Below, piece after piece: positions 1 to 11,500 of a DNA stretch of 64,000 nucleotides. The notes beneath the pieces were generated by a model. It saw only the letters and a list, made by a program, of their open reading frames with translations, ran no database searches and was not told where the DNA came from. Each line of letters starts with the position of its first letter. The stretch's first letter is position 1. The stretch comes from Linnemannia elongata (Eukaryota > Mortierellomycota > Mortierellomycetes > Mortierellales > Mortierellaceae). A program made the position numbers and the translations under genes. The stretch lies in the NCBI GenBank assembly GCA_036320915.1, contig JAXBDG010000006.1, positions 496,001 to 560,000 of the forward strand. The letters run 5' to 3'.

Positions 1-1008
1 AAAGCGCATTCAAAAGACTCCAAGACCGCAAAAAGTCCCTCTCCTCCACCTCTACTTCATTCACTCCCGACGAGACAAAGACCGCCCAAGAAGTCGATAC
101 CTTCTTGACTGACACAAAGAAGAAAGAATGTGTCGACTTGGACTTGGTCAAGCGGGTCTCGGCACTGTTGTTGAAGTACTCGAGCAGTACTGGTGATGCG
201 AGTGGTGTTGGTGGTATGTCCTTTAAGAGGAGTGGGGGAGGATATCTCATATATTTTGTCGTTGGGGGTTGTTTTTTGAAACCGTTAAAAGAATGAGACT
301 TTTACCACATGTATTTTGCCAGGTTGATTTTGACTGACTTTTTTCTTGTCGTGTCATGTGTGCCCACTACTCCCCTTTTTCTAGCATCGTCAGAAGACTG
401 GATCCATACCATGGTCAAGGGCAGCACCGTCTACGTCCCCAAAGCAGCGCCAAAAGAGCGGGTACGTGCACTTTTGTTCATTCTTCCTTCATAACCCCCC
501 ACCCATATTGGCATGCCAAAGCCCAGAACACGCTTGCTAATACCAACACCAATACACCCACCAACAAAAATAGAGCCCAGAACTGGAGAAACTGATGGAC
601 ACCTACAAATCCCAACTCGCCTCAAAAGAATACTCTCGCATGGTCTCCAGTATCGATCCCAACTCTCTTACCTCCTCCACCTCTTCAACTATCGCCTACA
701 ACCTCCGTCAAGACATGAAGGATCTCAAAGATGTCAAAGCTCACTCTATCGGGATCGTGAATGTTTTGTACACGGGTGCGGCAGTCTTTACGGCGGTATT
801 TATGATCTCGGCACATTTTACGGAAGATCTGGGGATGAGGGTGTTGTTGTCGTTTTTGGCGTTTGTGGGGATTGTAGCGTGTGAGGCTTATCTTTATCAT
901 CGGCATGCTCAGACTGCCGCGGGAGGGTCAAAGGTGAAGAGGGTAAAGGCCTTGCCGGAGGATGTTGTCATTAAAAGCGTGACCATTGGTAAAGAGAAGT
1001 ACGCCTAG
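1..1008 (+). CDS. VMA12: Vma12/TMEM199-like V-ATPase assembly factor (5' partial)
   Basis: This is the 3' part of a gene that begins before the window. Three exons fit in phase: up to 213, 385-461 and 574-1008, with GTATGT and GTACGT donors and TAG acceptors. The joined protein has a soluble N-terminal part, the run KAAPKERSPELEKLMDTYKS, then EYSRMVSSIDP, then two hydrophobic segments (IGIVNVLYTGAAVFTAVFMI and VLLSFLAFVGIVACEAYLY) and a short basic tail. This order matches the Vma12/TMEM199 family, which is ER-resident and helps assemble the V0 sector of the vacuolar H+-ATPase. The first two introns interrupt the soluble domain. The stop lies 134 bp from the stop of the convergent STRIPAK gene, with a poly-A tract between. 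The family assignment is by recognition, not by a search. Confidence 0.8.
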
Positions 1009-1142
1009 TCATCATTGTCGTCATATCCATATCAACTTTTGTACAATAGTTTCTTTTTTGTTTAAGTTCGTAACAAATATAATGCAATTGCATAAAAAAA
1101 AAAAAAAACAACGAAAGTGTGAGAAAAAAAAACCAAGGTGAA

Positions 1143-4100
1143 TTAAGGCTCGGAGACGTCAGGTTGGTCCTGCATGGGAGGACCATAGGCATGCATGACG
1201 GAATCGTCATTACCGTCCTCTATCCATTCGGTGCCCATATCCGATTTCCGAACCCTCAAAGGTCGAGGACGCTGATGGTGCCGCAGTCCAGATCCACTGC
1301 CGCTTCCAGATCCACCACTGCCGCCTGGTCCATAACTACCACCTCGGCTGCTATCGTATCCTCCTTGCGTGGTCGACGACATATCCACACCCGTGTCGGC
1401 ATCGACAGCGCTGGTTCCCGGTCCATAATATACCTTGCTGTTGGCCATCTCCGAAACCTCGTCCAGATAAAACTGCTGCTCGACTGAGGCATCCGAACTG
1501 TGAAGGTTCGGCGTCCAATTGATCTGTTTGAACAGCTCCTCGTCCTCCCATCGACGGAAATTAAACGCTCCCATGTACCCATCTTCATCGTCCGATGGCA
1601 CCACTGCAGGTGTTCCCCATCCAGATCCATCTCCAGGTGTGGCCAAGAAAGGCACGTCAATAGAGTCGTCAAAGTAGAAATCGCTGTACTTGAACGACGG
1701 TGGCTCAAGTAACGTTGATGTTGGTTTCTTGCCGAACACCTCGACCTCCAGCCACTCCTCATAGTTTTCCTCAAATCCAGCATCCAGCTCAATATCGCTC
1801 AGCGTCAGATCCCGCTTCCGTTCCCCATGCAAAGAACTCGAGCTGCTATTGTGGCTTCGACTACTGTGATGACTCTTCACACTCTCCTCACTCTCCGACT
1901 TTGATCCACCGCCGCTGCTGCTGTTGTGGTGACCATGACCGCTACTGTGATCCATATGGCCGACTTCTGGAATCGACGCATGGGCCTCATACATCTCCTG
2001 CCAGTCGTATTTCGGACCCGAGTACTGCTGACTGCCTCCAGCCTTCCCTGTCTTGGACTGAGCACCCGGATCAGGGACCAGCGCATTCGGGTGCACACGG
2101 TCATGGTAATGTCGAATCATGTTCCGCAGCTGCTGCTCCGCAGGAAGGGCATCCTCCAGGTCCTTCTCGACATCTGCCCCGGAGATCCAGTCATCTCGCA
2201 AGTTGGACCGGCAAAAAACATAGATCCCCGTGATGACTTTCATATGCGACGACCGCCACTTGCGACCAAGGAATGGGACCTGGCTCTTGAGCGCTTTGTA
2301 AACATACTTTTGAAGATCAGGATGGTTAATCTTCAGAAGCCGTTTCAAGATCGCCGAGGACTTGTACTGAACCAGGAGGAGGATGCGGTGGGTCTTGTGC
2401 TTGGTCAGCTTTTGGAGGACGCGGAGTAAATTAATGATCGCAAACATATTCCGACGACAGACATAGTTTGCAGGAATCGGATCGCCGATATCGCCAGCCG
2501 CATTCTTGAGGATAGCAATTCGAGCCTTCTCCGGATCGGCTTCGGATCTCGTCTGGCGGAAGATCTGAGTGGTCTTGAAAAAGCCGTACTCTTCGACCTC
2601 GTTCTTGGTGTGGATATTGCCTGGGTTCTCGGCGTTGCCAAAGATCTTGAGCAAGAGCAACAGGCAATTCGAGTCGACCAGAAGCTGACAGACATAGTTG
2701 AAGGCCAAAATGTGATAGATCTTAAAATGTTGCAACTGGAGGAGAAGGATACTGGAGACTGCCTTGGCCATAATCTCGTGCTCCCGAATGTCGTTTGCCT
2801 TAGTGAACGCGTCCACTGGTTCCTTGGCATCCTGATCCTCCTTGGCTGCATCCTTGGTGGTTGACGGGCTGCTGACCTTGACGCATACTAGTAATGTCTT
2901 CAGCAGTGTAACCTGAATCTGAGCCATCCTTGGCACAATCTCGCGCTAAAGAAGTGGAAGCCATTGGATGTTAAATATTGCTCTGCATTGCTGTTTTAAA
3001 CACGGTCAAAATATGCTACATATATAAGAACTTACATAGATGTGCTCAATGCGCTCAATGCGTTCGCGTTCCCTGTCGGTCACCTTGACAGCCTCTTTTT
3101 CGACAGCCGCGACCTCGATGCTGCTCCTACGCCTGCCATCATCCGACTCGTAGTCATCCTCACTAGCATCATCCGCTTCATCGTCGCCCTGGTTTCCATT
3201 TCCACTGAATCGACGCGCAAGGCTCCTCCTTCGAGGCCGGATCTTATTTCGAATGGATGCTGGTTGCCTGTACTCTAAGGCTCGTCCTGAATCCTGGTCC
3301 TCGGCATCGTTCTTGGAACGGTATCTCCTGTCGGTCATCAGCTTCTTCTCATGAAAAACCTGCAGAGTCGCGGTGGATATGTACATGTTCTTCTTGAACA
3401 GCTCCTCTGCCTCAAGAATGGAACGCGGTGTTGAGCTGTTCATGGAGGAGGAAGGAAAGATGAAGGGCTGCGTTCCCGAGTTGCCATTGCCCATACCTCC
3501 GTTCTGACCCTTCCCGCTCTTGCCGTTTCCCGATAATGTCTTTGAGATGGACCCATTTGTTGACCCAGCTCCACCTGCTGCTGTAGGGGTCTTTGCCTGG
3601 AGGACCGTCGCGAGAGTAGCAATAGGAACCGTAGGACATCCGGCACTGTAGGACGTGCTGGTGGGTATATAGGCTGGGTACTTTTGACTCATCTCGGACT
3701 GGTAGACCAAATAATCCATCGGGTCCGATTTTTGGTTGAACTGGGCTGAGATTTGAGCTGGATTGCCCAGCATTCTTCGAGCAATACCCTTGAGCAGATT
3801 AAAGTCGCCTGACCCGCCTAAAGTCATCCTCAGCACCTTCCACAGTAACAGCGTCAACTAACAAGGTCAAAGTAAATATGGTTAAGAATTAATAGAAGTG
3901 TGCGCGGAGTTTCGTGTGGTTCATCCTGAATAACACTAAATATTTACCTTCTTCAGCGGGTAAAATTGATCTTTAGCAGGGCGAACACATATCTGATCGT
4001 ACAGAAACACAGTCAAGGAAGGGTTCGTAGAAGCTAGCAAAGGTTGAGATACGCGGTTATAGTTAGATATAGGGTGTAATACGGGGAGAAGTCAATGCGC

Positions 4101-5116
4101 TATCACAGCAAACGTAAGTCCTTACCAAGCTCATCCATGAACTCATGGTCGCCTTCGTGTGAAACTACGAGCATGTAGAGCAGAGTCACTAACACCTCAA
4201 TCTCAGCAGTAGCTCCTGGATCCTCGGAGAGCCTATTATAACATATGAACAGACGTTGGTATTTGAGGTTCTCTATTGACAAGTGTCCCCATTAGCAGGC
4301 AAAAATGACTTTGCTGCGCGAGACTTACTTTGCGCATGCATTCCTAAGGGCGTCATAGTAAGTCTGAAAGGCACCGAGCTTCCTGAGCATCTCGTTGTTG
4401 GTGATGATCCACTTCAAATGTTCCTCCTCGCTGGACACTCCTGCATACGCGCCTAGTTTGGATATATGTAGTCATCATAAAGACGTCAGTCGACCGTTCC
4501 TCATGCACCAAATCAAAGTTGTTGCATGGATCATGAAAAGTTCGCTTACCCTGCGCAAGATATATCAGTTGGTGAGCGAAAGAGAGTCGACTGGCGTTAT
4601 TCTTTTGGTCCAAAAAGTCTAGGAGGTACTCTGCGTACGCTTCGCGTTCAGAGACAACGCTCGTCTGCCAATCTATAATCAGTGAAAGTGAATGTCACCA
4701 TATCAGTATTGGATGCTTTTTGGCGGCAGTAGGGTTTTCGAAAGTAGCCACCAAAAAGGCTAGGATTCCAAGGCTTGTTTTACCCCCGTCGTATTCCTTT
4801 TGAAAGTTTTCCTGATGCATGTGAAACTGTTCAACTTCGGAGTAGCTGAAAAATTCGTCAATTTCGGCTTGGAGCGTGTCCATATCTCCATATTGAAAGA
4901 CCACAGGCTCTTGCTAACATAGTATAGAGAGGTGTCATAGTAAGCCTCTTTAGTTTTTTGTTGTCTTCGAACTGGATATAGGTCCTGTTGACGCTCCGAC
5001 AAAGAAAAGAAGGCTAGCAAGGTGTAAAAATGTACTTTTTGCTTGGAGGGCAGGGTGCTCACAAACTGCTTCAGCTGAGCCATGGTGATGGAGTCTTGTG
5101 TAGGGTTGTCTGCCAT
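1143..5116 (-). CDS. FAR11: STRIPAK complex scaffold, Far11/STRIP1-like
   Basis: Eight minus-strand exons join without a frame break: 5116-5036, 4913-4784, 4672-4550, 4452-4329, 4232-4126, 4033-3948, 3857-3036 and 2945-1143. They give 1092 codons (1091 residues). The N-terminal part carries the N1221-type signature (VVFQYGDMDTLQAEIDEFFS, then DWQTSVVSEREAYAEYLLDF and LSFAHQLIYLAQG). The C-terminal part has the second STRIP/Far11 domain, including YVYKALKSQVPFLGRKWR and the DDWISGADVEKD region. Known role of the family: scaffold of the striatin-interacting phosphatase and kinase complex, which acts in cell fusion, septation and hyphal development. A low-complexity acidic and serine-rich linker (plus 1800-2000) and a glycine/serine-rich tail look disordered. 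The gene diverges from the FGGY kinase across about 430 bp. Confidence 0.88.
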
Positions 5117-5542
5117 GGTGCCTCCTCTTTAGTTCTTTGTTATACTGTTTTTGAGAGGGTTGCCGCTAGTGTGTCATGAATAACGAGTGAATGAATGAAT
5201 GAATGAATGAATGTCCTGTTTTCTCGATGTCCCTTGATTTCGTCTTGTTGGTGATGGTCGTTTGGTGAAGTTGGTGGGTGTAAAGGTGCAAAGGGGAAAG
5301 TGTGGTGTCTTACTTCTTCCTCTCTCCTTTTTTATCTGCGTGCGAACCATGTTAACCCCTATCCCTAAACTTTAGGGACTGCTTCCTTAAGGGACGCCAT
5401 CATCGTCGATTTCGTGCCTGACACCCCTCACCCCTTATCGACCCTTCTGACCAAACAAACGCTCACAACGAACGCTCGTCCCGCTTTTCTACATTCTCTC
5501 CGTACCTCCTTCTCAAAAGGAACGCATCAGTCCCGTCCTCTC
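5117..5542. promoter_or_regulatory. Divergent intergenic promoter region (FAR11-like / FGGY kinase)
   Basis: This 426-bp spacer separates the two start codons, so both genes must be driven from it. It contains a short tetranucleotide run, (GAAT)n, at about 5186-5213 and a T/C-rich leader before the kinase start. No clear TATA box was seen. The frame of the kinase stays open upstream to 5414, but only a GTG is available there, so the ATG at 5543 is preferred. Confidence 0.45.
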
Positions 5543-7414
5543 ATGGCCACTGCCAGCATCGACAAGGTCTTCCTCGGCGTTGACGTCGGCTCAGGCTCAA
5601 GCAGGGCTGCACTCATTACCGACACTGGAAAACTCCTCGCCATCCACTCAACTCCCTTCTCAACCTCGCGTCCTGCCCCCGACTACTTTGAACAGTCCAG
5701 CGCCGAAATATGGGCCTCAATCTGCACCTCCGTCAAGGCTGCTCTTCAATTGGCCAAAGTCGACCCTTCCCAAGTCCACGGCATCGGATTCGACGCGACT
5801 TGCTCCTTAGTCGCGTACACTTCTGGTACACCCGAGACAGCCCAACCCGTCTCCATCTCGCCCAGCTCTAACTTTGAGGACCACAACCGCAATATCATCA
5901 TGTGGTGCGACCATCGAGCTAAGGACCAGGCTATCCGGATCACAGAGACGCGTCATGATATCCTCAAAAACATTGGCGGTGTTATGAGTCTGGAGATGGA
6001 GTTGCCCAAGACTCTCTGGTTGCAGGATAACTTGACCAAGGACCAGTGGAACAGGATCGGACGCTTGTTTGATCTGCCCGACTTTTTGACCTGGAAGGCG
6101 ACGGGTGATTACTTGCCAAGTCGATGCTCGGTTGTTTGCAAGTGGTGCTACAAGGCAGGACCGGAGAGTGGCGATTCCTCGTCACATCACAACAATCAGG
6201 GATGGCCCGAGGACTTTCTTCGACAGATTGGATTGGGTGAGATTGCGGATGATGATTGTCAGAAGCTGTGTGGAGTCGGCAATGAGGGTCAGCGGGTACA
6301 TTTTGCTGGCGAGCATATTGGTGGACTGACAACGCAGGCAGCAAAAGACTTGGGCTTGGTCGCTGGAACTCCAGTAGGCGGTGCAGTCATTGACGCATAT
6401 GCAGGGGCCATTGGGACGTTGGGGGCCAGGATGAACGGCCTTTCGCCAACTGTCGACGAAGCTCGCAAGAGGATTTCTCTGATCTGCGGCACATCCTCTT
6501 GCCACCTCGTTATGAGCGATAAGCCCATCTTTGTTCCAGGTACGGCTTGCATTTTGGTTGGGCACTTCGTTTACTCTGATGCAATTGGTGTTATAAAGGG
6601 ATGGCAGTGCTTACCATTGTTTCAATTACCAATAGGTGTTTGGGGCCCCTTCCATGGAGTGATGTTGCCGGATATGTGGGTTGCAGAAGGAGGACAATCT
6701 TCGACAGGCCAGTTGATCGACTACCTCACCAAATCCCATCCAGCCTATAATGAAGCAGTCGAGCGAGCAAGTACTTCCACGCCAGCAGTGTCGGTGTACG
6801 AGTTCTTAAATCGGTATCTGGATACAGTCGCCAAAAATCGATCGCTTTCCAACATCGCCTACCTCACCAAGCGACTTCACATGACACCAGACCATCATGG
6901 CAACCGAGCTCCGTTTGCGGACGAAACTATGAGGGGTTCCATCTCGGGATTGGATCTTAACAGCAACACTCTTGACGGACTCGCTATTCTCTACTTGGCG
7001 ACTATCCAAGCCTTGGCTTTGGGCACACGACAGATCTTGGACGCTCTTTGTGCAGCAGGGTATACCATCGAGACGATCTGTATTTCAGGAGGCTTGTCGC
7101 TCAACAGGATCTTTGTTAAAGTCCTGGCGGATGTGACTCAGTGCCCAGTGGTTTTGCCAGGAAGTGGAGGAGATGCGGCGGTCGTGGTCGGTGCGGCGGT
7201 GTGTGGTGCAGTCGCATATCAGTCATCATTGGCGAGACCTGGAACGAGCATGGATGGTCTGCTCTGGGAGGCTATGGCGCGGTTGACGAAGGCATCCGAT
7301 GTGATTGAAGCGGACCAGGATCCGTCCCTGAAGCGGTTCTATGAGAACAAGTTCCGTATTGTCGAGAAGATGCAGCAGGACCAACGCGAGTTCAATAAAA
7401 TCATGGACGAGTGA
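5543..7414 (+). CDS. FGGY-family pentulose (D-ribulose-type) kinase
   Basis: Two exons, 5543-6539 and 6636-7414, encode 591 residues. The N-terminus reads VFLGVDVGSGSSRAALITD, the phosphate-binding start of the FGGY/actin-like ATPase fold. It is followed by GIGFDATCSLVAY and IIMWCDHRAKDQA, which match the subgroup containing human FGGY and yeast YDR109c (kinases of D-ribulose or related pentuloses). The C-terminal lobe has the ICISGGLSLNRIFVKVLADV and LPGSGGDAAVVVGAAV nucleotide-binding motifs. The 96-nt intron has a GTACGG donor and AATAG acceptor and contains no in-frame stop. Its removal restores VPGVWGPFHGVMLPDMWVAE, the conserved FGGY segment. Expected reaction: ATP-dependent phosphorylation of a free pentulose in the cytosol; the substrate is inferred from the family only. 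Confidence 0.87.
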   Translation: MATASIDKVFLGVDVGSGSSRAALITDTGKLLAIHSTPFSTSRPAPDYFEQSSAEIWASICTSVKAALQLAKVDPSQVHGIGFDATCSLVAYTSGTPETAQPVSISPSSNFEDHNRNIIMWCDHRAKDQAIRITETRHDILKNIGGVMSLEMELPKTLWLQDNLTKDQWNRIGRLFDLPDFLTWKATGDYLPSRCSVVCKWCYKAGPESGDSSSHHNNQGWPEDFLRQIGLGEIADDDCQKLCGVGNEGQRVHFAGEHIGGLTTQAAKDLGLVAGTPVGGAVIDAYAGAIGTLGARMNGLSPTVDEARKRISLICGTSSCHLVMSDKPIFVPGTACILVGHFVYSDAIGVIKGWQCLPLFQLPIGVWGPFHGVMLPDMWVAEGGQSSTGQLIDYLTKSHPAYNEAVERASTSTPAVSVYEFLNRYLDTVAKNRSLSNIAYLTKRLHMTPDHHGNRAPFADETMRGSISGLDLNSNTLDGLAILYLATIQALALGTRQILDALCAAGYTIETICISGGLSLNRIFVKVLADVTQCPVVLPGSGGDAAVVVGAAVCGAVAYQSSLARPGTSMDGLLWEAMARLTKASDVIEADQDPSLKRFYENKFRIVEKMQQDQREFNKIMDE

Positions 7415-7568
7415 GAGGCCCTTTTGTCCCCGGCTTTTCACTTTGTTAACCGACCTTTATGAAGAGCCACTCCTTCTTTGACGCGATTTGTGTTTTCGGT
7501 GTTATATATGATCATGGGTTTGCGCTGTGTGAAGTGAACAAGGCCTTCACGTAGCAGAGCTCACAAAG

Positions 7569-7601
<33 letters not shown>

Positions 7602-7704
7602 GTTTTGAAGACGAGGCTCGTAATTTTATGTTCTATTCTGAAAGGGGGGAAGGGGAAGATTGGATTTGAGAGGACAAAGAACAACGAAAGATGGAGAAAG
7701 CTTC
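7415..7704. other. Convergent intergenic region with poly-T tract
   Basis: This is the shared 3' flank of the FGGY kinase and the cupredoxin gene. It holds an uninterrupted T29 tract at 7571-7599 and otherwise unremarkable AT-rich sequence. It probably contains both polyadenylation regions, but no definite signal was identified. Confidence 0.4.
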
Positions 7705-7940
7705 TTAGAAACCGATGAGGGCACCAAAGAAGCAAGCAGCACCGAGGAAGAGTACGTTTTCTGATGCAGAGAAACCATAGGCAGAGTTTGGCTTGTTGGT
7801 GGGCGAAGGAGTGATGACGGGTTGGGCAGTCAAGGAAGCGGTGGTAGTTGCTCCAGAGGAGGTGGCAGTGCCTATGCTGCTGCTAGTAGTTAGAGTCCGC
7901 GCCAGTAGGGCGAGGTCCGACGAAGATGGTGCCTGTTGCA
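7705..7940 (-). other. Out-of-frame Ser/Thr-rich, GPI-anchor-like tail behind the cupredoxin
   Basis: The frame overlapping the end of the cupredoxin gene encodes TTSSSIGTATSSGATTTASL, then ITPSPTNKPNSAYGFSASEN and a hydrophobic end VLFLGAACFFGALIGF followed by a stop. This is the usual C-terminal layout of fungal cupredoxins attached by GPI. A splice from GTATGA (just after the AAC codon of SANC) to the CATAG acceptor, with a CTAAC branch-like site, would join the two frames but would remove the NCMMGATGT strand. No splice that keeps the whole domain was found. It may be an alternative 3' exon, a frameshift or an assembly error. Confidence 0.5.
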
Positions 7941-8263
7941 CCCATCATACAGTTGGCGCTAATGCCGTCCTTGTAGTTGACGACGCCGGCAGTGTGGAAG
8001 ACACGCGAGTAGAAATAGCCCTTCATCATTGGACCAGAATTGAATCCTCCGGCCTTGCTGTTGCAGGTGCGGGCTCCAGCGTTGGTCTCGACAATGGCGT
8101 GATCGGCACTGTCGCTGTTGAACCATCTGACAGTGTCGCCGGGGGCAACGTCGAGCTCTTGGGGCGAGAACTGAAAATTGGCGAAGTTTACCTCCCAGGT
8201 CGTTGCAAGGACTGATGGCGCGATGAAGGCGACCAAGGCGAGAGCGGTGATATCAAAACGCAT
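7883..8263 (-). CDS. Secreted cupredoxin-like protein
   Basis: A 126-residue protein starts at 8263 with a clear signal peptide (MRFDITALALVAFIAPSVLA, cleavage probably after the last Ala). The mature part is a single plastocyanin-like domain: NFQFSPQELDVAPGDTVRWF, then DHAIVETNAG, then GVVNYKDGISANCMMGATGT. The candidate type-1 copper ligands are His in SADHAIVE and Cys/Met in NCMMG. The position where a second His is usual reads YKDGISANC, so copper binding is uncertain. Fungal relatives are extracellular or wall-bound. The frame stops at 7883, but a Ser/Thr-rich tail with a hydrophobic end continues in another frame (see the next entry). The gene is divergent from the large gene at 8565. 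Confidence 0.78.
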   Translation of the reverse strand: MRFDITALALVAFIAPSVLATTWEVNFANFQFSPQELDVAPGDTVRWFNSDSADHAIVETNAGARTCNSKAGGFNSGPMMKGYFYSRVFHTAGVVNYKDGISANCMMGATGTIFVGPRPTGADSNY

Positions 8264-8564
8264 TTTCGTTTTTGTGTGTGTGGAAAGGTGGAAAGTTGTG
8301 TTGACTGTTGGGTTGGGACTTGGGAGATAAAGAATGCTGGTAAGGTAGCTCACGAAGTCAGATAAGATTTTTCATCCTTCAGGCATGGCAATTTTTTTTG
8401 TTTTTTTGGAACAATCCTTCAGGTACGGCAAGTAATGCTGGGAACGAAAACCTGCATCTAATCTTACACGTGATGTGAATGGCTGCCTGGCACTGTTTTT
8501 TTTGTTGCCATTTCTCCCTGTGCTTTCGTCCTTTCTTCTACTTGCAACAAAGAGATCAGGAGAC
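8264..8564. promoter_or_regulatory. Divergent promoter with a duplicated motif
   Basis: This 301-bp spacer separates the start codons of the cupredoxin gene and the large gene at 8565. It contains two direct copies, 40 bp apart, of a 19-bp motif (core ATCCTTCAGG, then TATGGCAA/TACGGCAA-like) at about 8373-8391 and 8413-8431, separated by a T-rich stretch. The copies may be binding sites for a shared regulator, which is inference. Confidence 0.4.
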
Positions 8565-11500
8565 ATGGCTCATGATCACAAACCAACATCCTCAACACCG
8601 GACACATATTTCCAAGCCTTCCGCTCAGAACGCGACAAGGGCCTCATCTTCATCCCCGCCGTCCAACATCCAACCCAGGGTGACCTTTATGTGATCTGGA
8701 CAGACATCACCGACTGCTTCCCGGGCGCGACTCGGATTCAGTTTGACAATGTCTTTGTACCCATGCTCAGAGACAAGCGCTGCTACCGGTAAGCAGCACC
8801 CAGTTCTACGTTTTTCTTAAGTCGATCCTTGAAGAGGGAGATGATAAAGTCGATTTTTTTCAATTGAAAAGCGTGCATTTTGATGGACTGATGGTCTCAC
8901 ATTTTTAACGTTGTTTGTTTTGTGCCTGGATTATTGTTTAGGGTCAAGCCGCATGGGATCAGATATCACCCTGGCATCGTTCTGGATGTCGTCTATGGAG
9001 AACATGGTTCATCGGGCGTCAGGAGGACCAAGACTGTCGGGAACAGCAGTAGTCCCCGGGGCACCAATACGATGACCGAACAGGATGCCACCACCACTGC
9101 TGATCGGGGAACTACAACAACATCTGGTCGTCACGAGTTTGAGCACAAGCCCACACCGGTCGTCCCTTACGGCCCGGTAAAGGCGACTCGTGAGAACAAT
9201 AGAACAGGGTCTGCAGTCAGTCAGGACATCTCATTGGTCGGGTTGCCGATGTCGCAGCAGTCATTTTCGCAGGCACCGGAACTTTCGCATGATCTTGACG
9301 TGAACAAGAACGAGGATGGGGATGGCGACCACGACGACGATCACGGCGAGCAGGACGATATTACAGAGAAACAAGACGAAAATAACGATAAAGAGAGTCA
9401 CGATGATCCGGAGAAGGTGGAGGAGGTGTCGATAGCGTCTGAGGAGCCGGCTCCACGGATTGTGACCGAAGAAGCCAAGCCGGAGCAGACGCCAAAGGGA
9501 TCGACGCCAGCGCAGGATACTGCACAACTTCAAGCAGCCACATCAGTTTCACGACCCCCGTCATCAAACGACAAGGGTACAGAGGAGGAGAAGCCGGACA
9601 ATACGGACGATGACGAGCGACCATCATACACCAAGGAACTCGGGGATCCAACAACGCGGGAACTCATCTCCAACACCATCGCAGAATGTCGGCCCGCATT
9701 GACTGCCATGGCAGAGGCGAACCAAAAGTTCCGCCCCACGGATCGCCTTCCAGATGAACCGCTTGGCATCTTACATTGTGTCGCTCGTCGTGCCATGGAC
9801 ATCCTCACCAGCCGACAGTCATGGACTCAGAGCAACCACTCCCGATTCTTTTGTTTCCTACCCATCTTGGACTACACCTTGGAGGACATATATGCTTCAG
9901 AGATCAAACCCGACACGCGATTCGAGTTTCATTACTTCTGCGACTGTGGCGACGTTCCAGGATTCGAGGGCCGTTGGTATCCGCACTTGAATCTGGACTA
10001 TAAAGAGCACTACCACAAGCGTGCCTCTTACGAGACCCTCAGCCTACAGCAGATCGACGAGATCATCCCACTTGTCGGAGAGTACGTTGGCGCCGTCCTC
10101 GAGATGATTCAATTTGGAGTTTTCATTGGCAATACCACCTTGTTCCCTCCCAACCGCTGCCAGGATTCCGCCATACGCATCAGCTTGGCCCTTCAGTATT
10201 TCGCGTCAAAAGGGGTCTTTACGTGCAGTCAATATTTCTTCAGCAGGACGGGAGACCAAAAGGTGTCGCTGGACGACATCAAACCTCTTGCCCCGCTGGA
10301 TGAGAAGACGTCCAACATCCTAGCGCACAAGGTTAACAAGCACCGATGGGAGATCTACGATGAGCTGATCCCTTACAGGACCTCGGAGGGCGATGTTCGA
10401 TGGATCTGTCAACCACACTGGTACGACATGGCCCCCAAAAGAGAGTGGATGGTCGCCAGGACATTCTCCGTCAACCCAGCATCGACCAAGAGCGAGTACC
10501 TGACCACCCAGGGAGCCTTTGTGGCGGAAGTCACGAACCGGCAGAGGATGGTCGATTACTTTTTGCTGGCTGGGCGATTGACAAAGACGTGTATCCTCAG
10601 GGTGTCATTGAACTGGGACATGACGACGGAGGACGAGATTATTGTTGCGGAGGCGATCGGGACATTGTCGGCGGCGGGCATCCATATCACTGTTCGACCC
10701 TCGTCCAGTGTCAAGAGCGGCTCGGGGCTAATTGGCGGATGCTTCCGGATAACGATGGCGGCCATGCGGAACCCTAATTTGGAGGCGTTCAAGATGATCC
10801 AGCGGTCCCCGACCAAGGAGAAGGATTATCCGGTTTTCAACGAGCGCCGCAACATCATCACCTCGCACCTTTCTATGGAGGCTTTGGCGGTGTGGACGAG
10901 ACCTGAGAGGGGCGGGAAGGTAAAGGCAACACTCACAGTGACCGATATCGATCGGGCTGCAAAGTCGGTCCGGCTCTTCGCCAAGGGCCTTCACCACTTT
11001 TCGGAACTTGGCCTGTCGATCGAGCCCGTCTGGAAAACAGTAACCATCAAGTTTGCGGCGCCCGGATCAGGAAAACCAGGATGCGATGTGGAGGACACGG
11101 ATTTCAAGAACAACGACGTCCTTTCGTACCTGGAGAAGCGGGAGTTCTGTGATGAGATCATCTACAATGGCGTCGGGGCTGTCGACAGTCGGTTTTTGTT
11201 TTCCCGATGTGTTACTGAGGCGCGGCTCGAGTTCTCGCTCACACTGGATCGGGTCAAGTTGCGAGATGTCATCAAGCTGAACCGGAACCTGAGGGAGCTC
11301 AACCTCGAGAATTCGACCAAGGACGACCCCAGCCAGATCTTTGAGGCTTACAAGGCTCTGATGGCAAACCACCCTTCACTCAAGTCGTTCGAGATCTGTC
11401 ATCGCCATCTCAGCAGGACATCCTCCAACTTTTCATGGACAAACCCGAATGACCCCGCCAAGATGCGCCTGCGCATCTCCTGCTTCGAGGGCGACAAGGT

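Noticed and set aside
5414..5542. N-terminal extension of the FGGY kinase
   Set aside because: It would need a GTG start; the ATG at 5543 directly precedes the conserved kinase N-terminus.
8475..8564. Apparent signal peptide before the large gene at 8565 (hydrophobic stretch CLALFFLLPFLPVLSSFLLL)
   Set aside because: The frame begins with GTG, has no upstream ATG, and the stretch comes from a T/C-rich leader.
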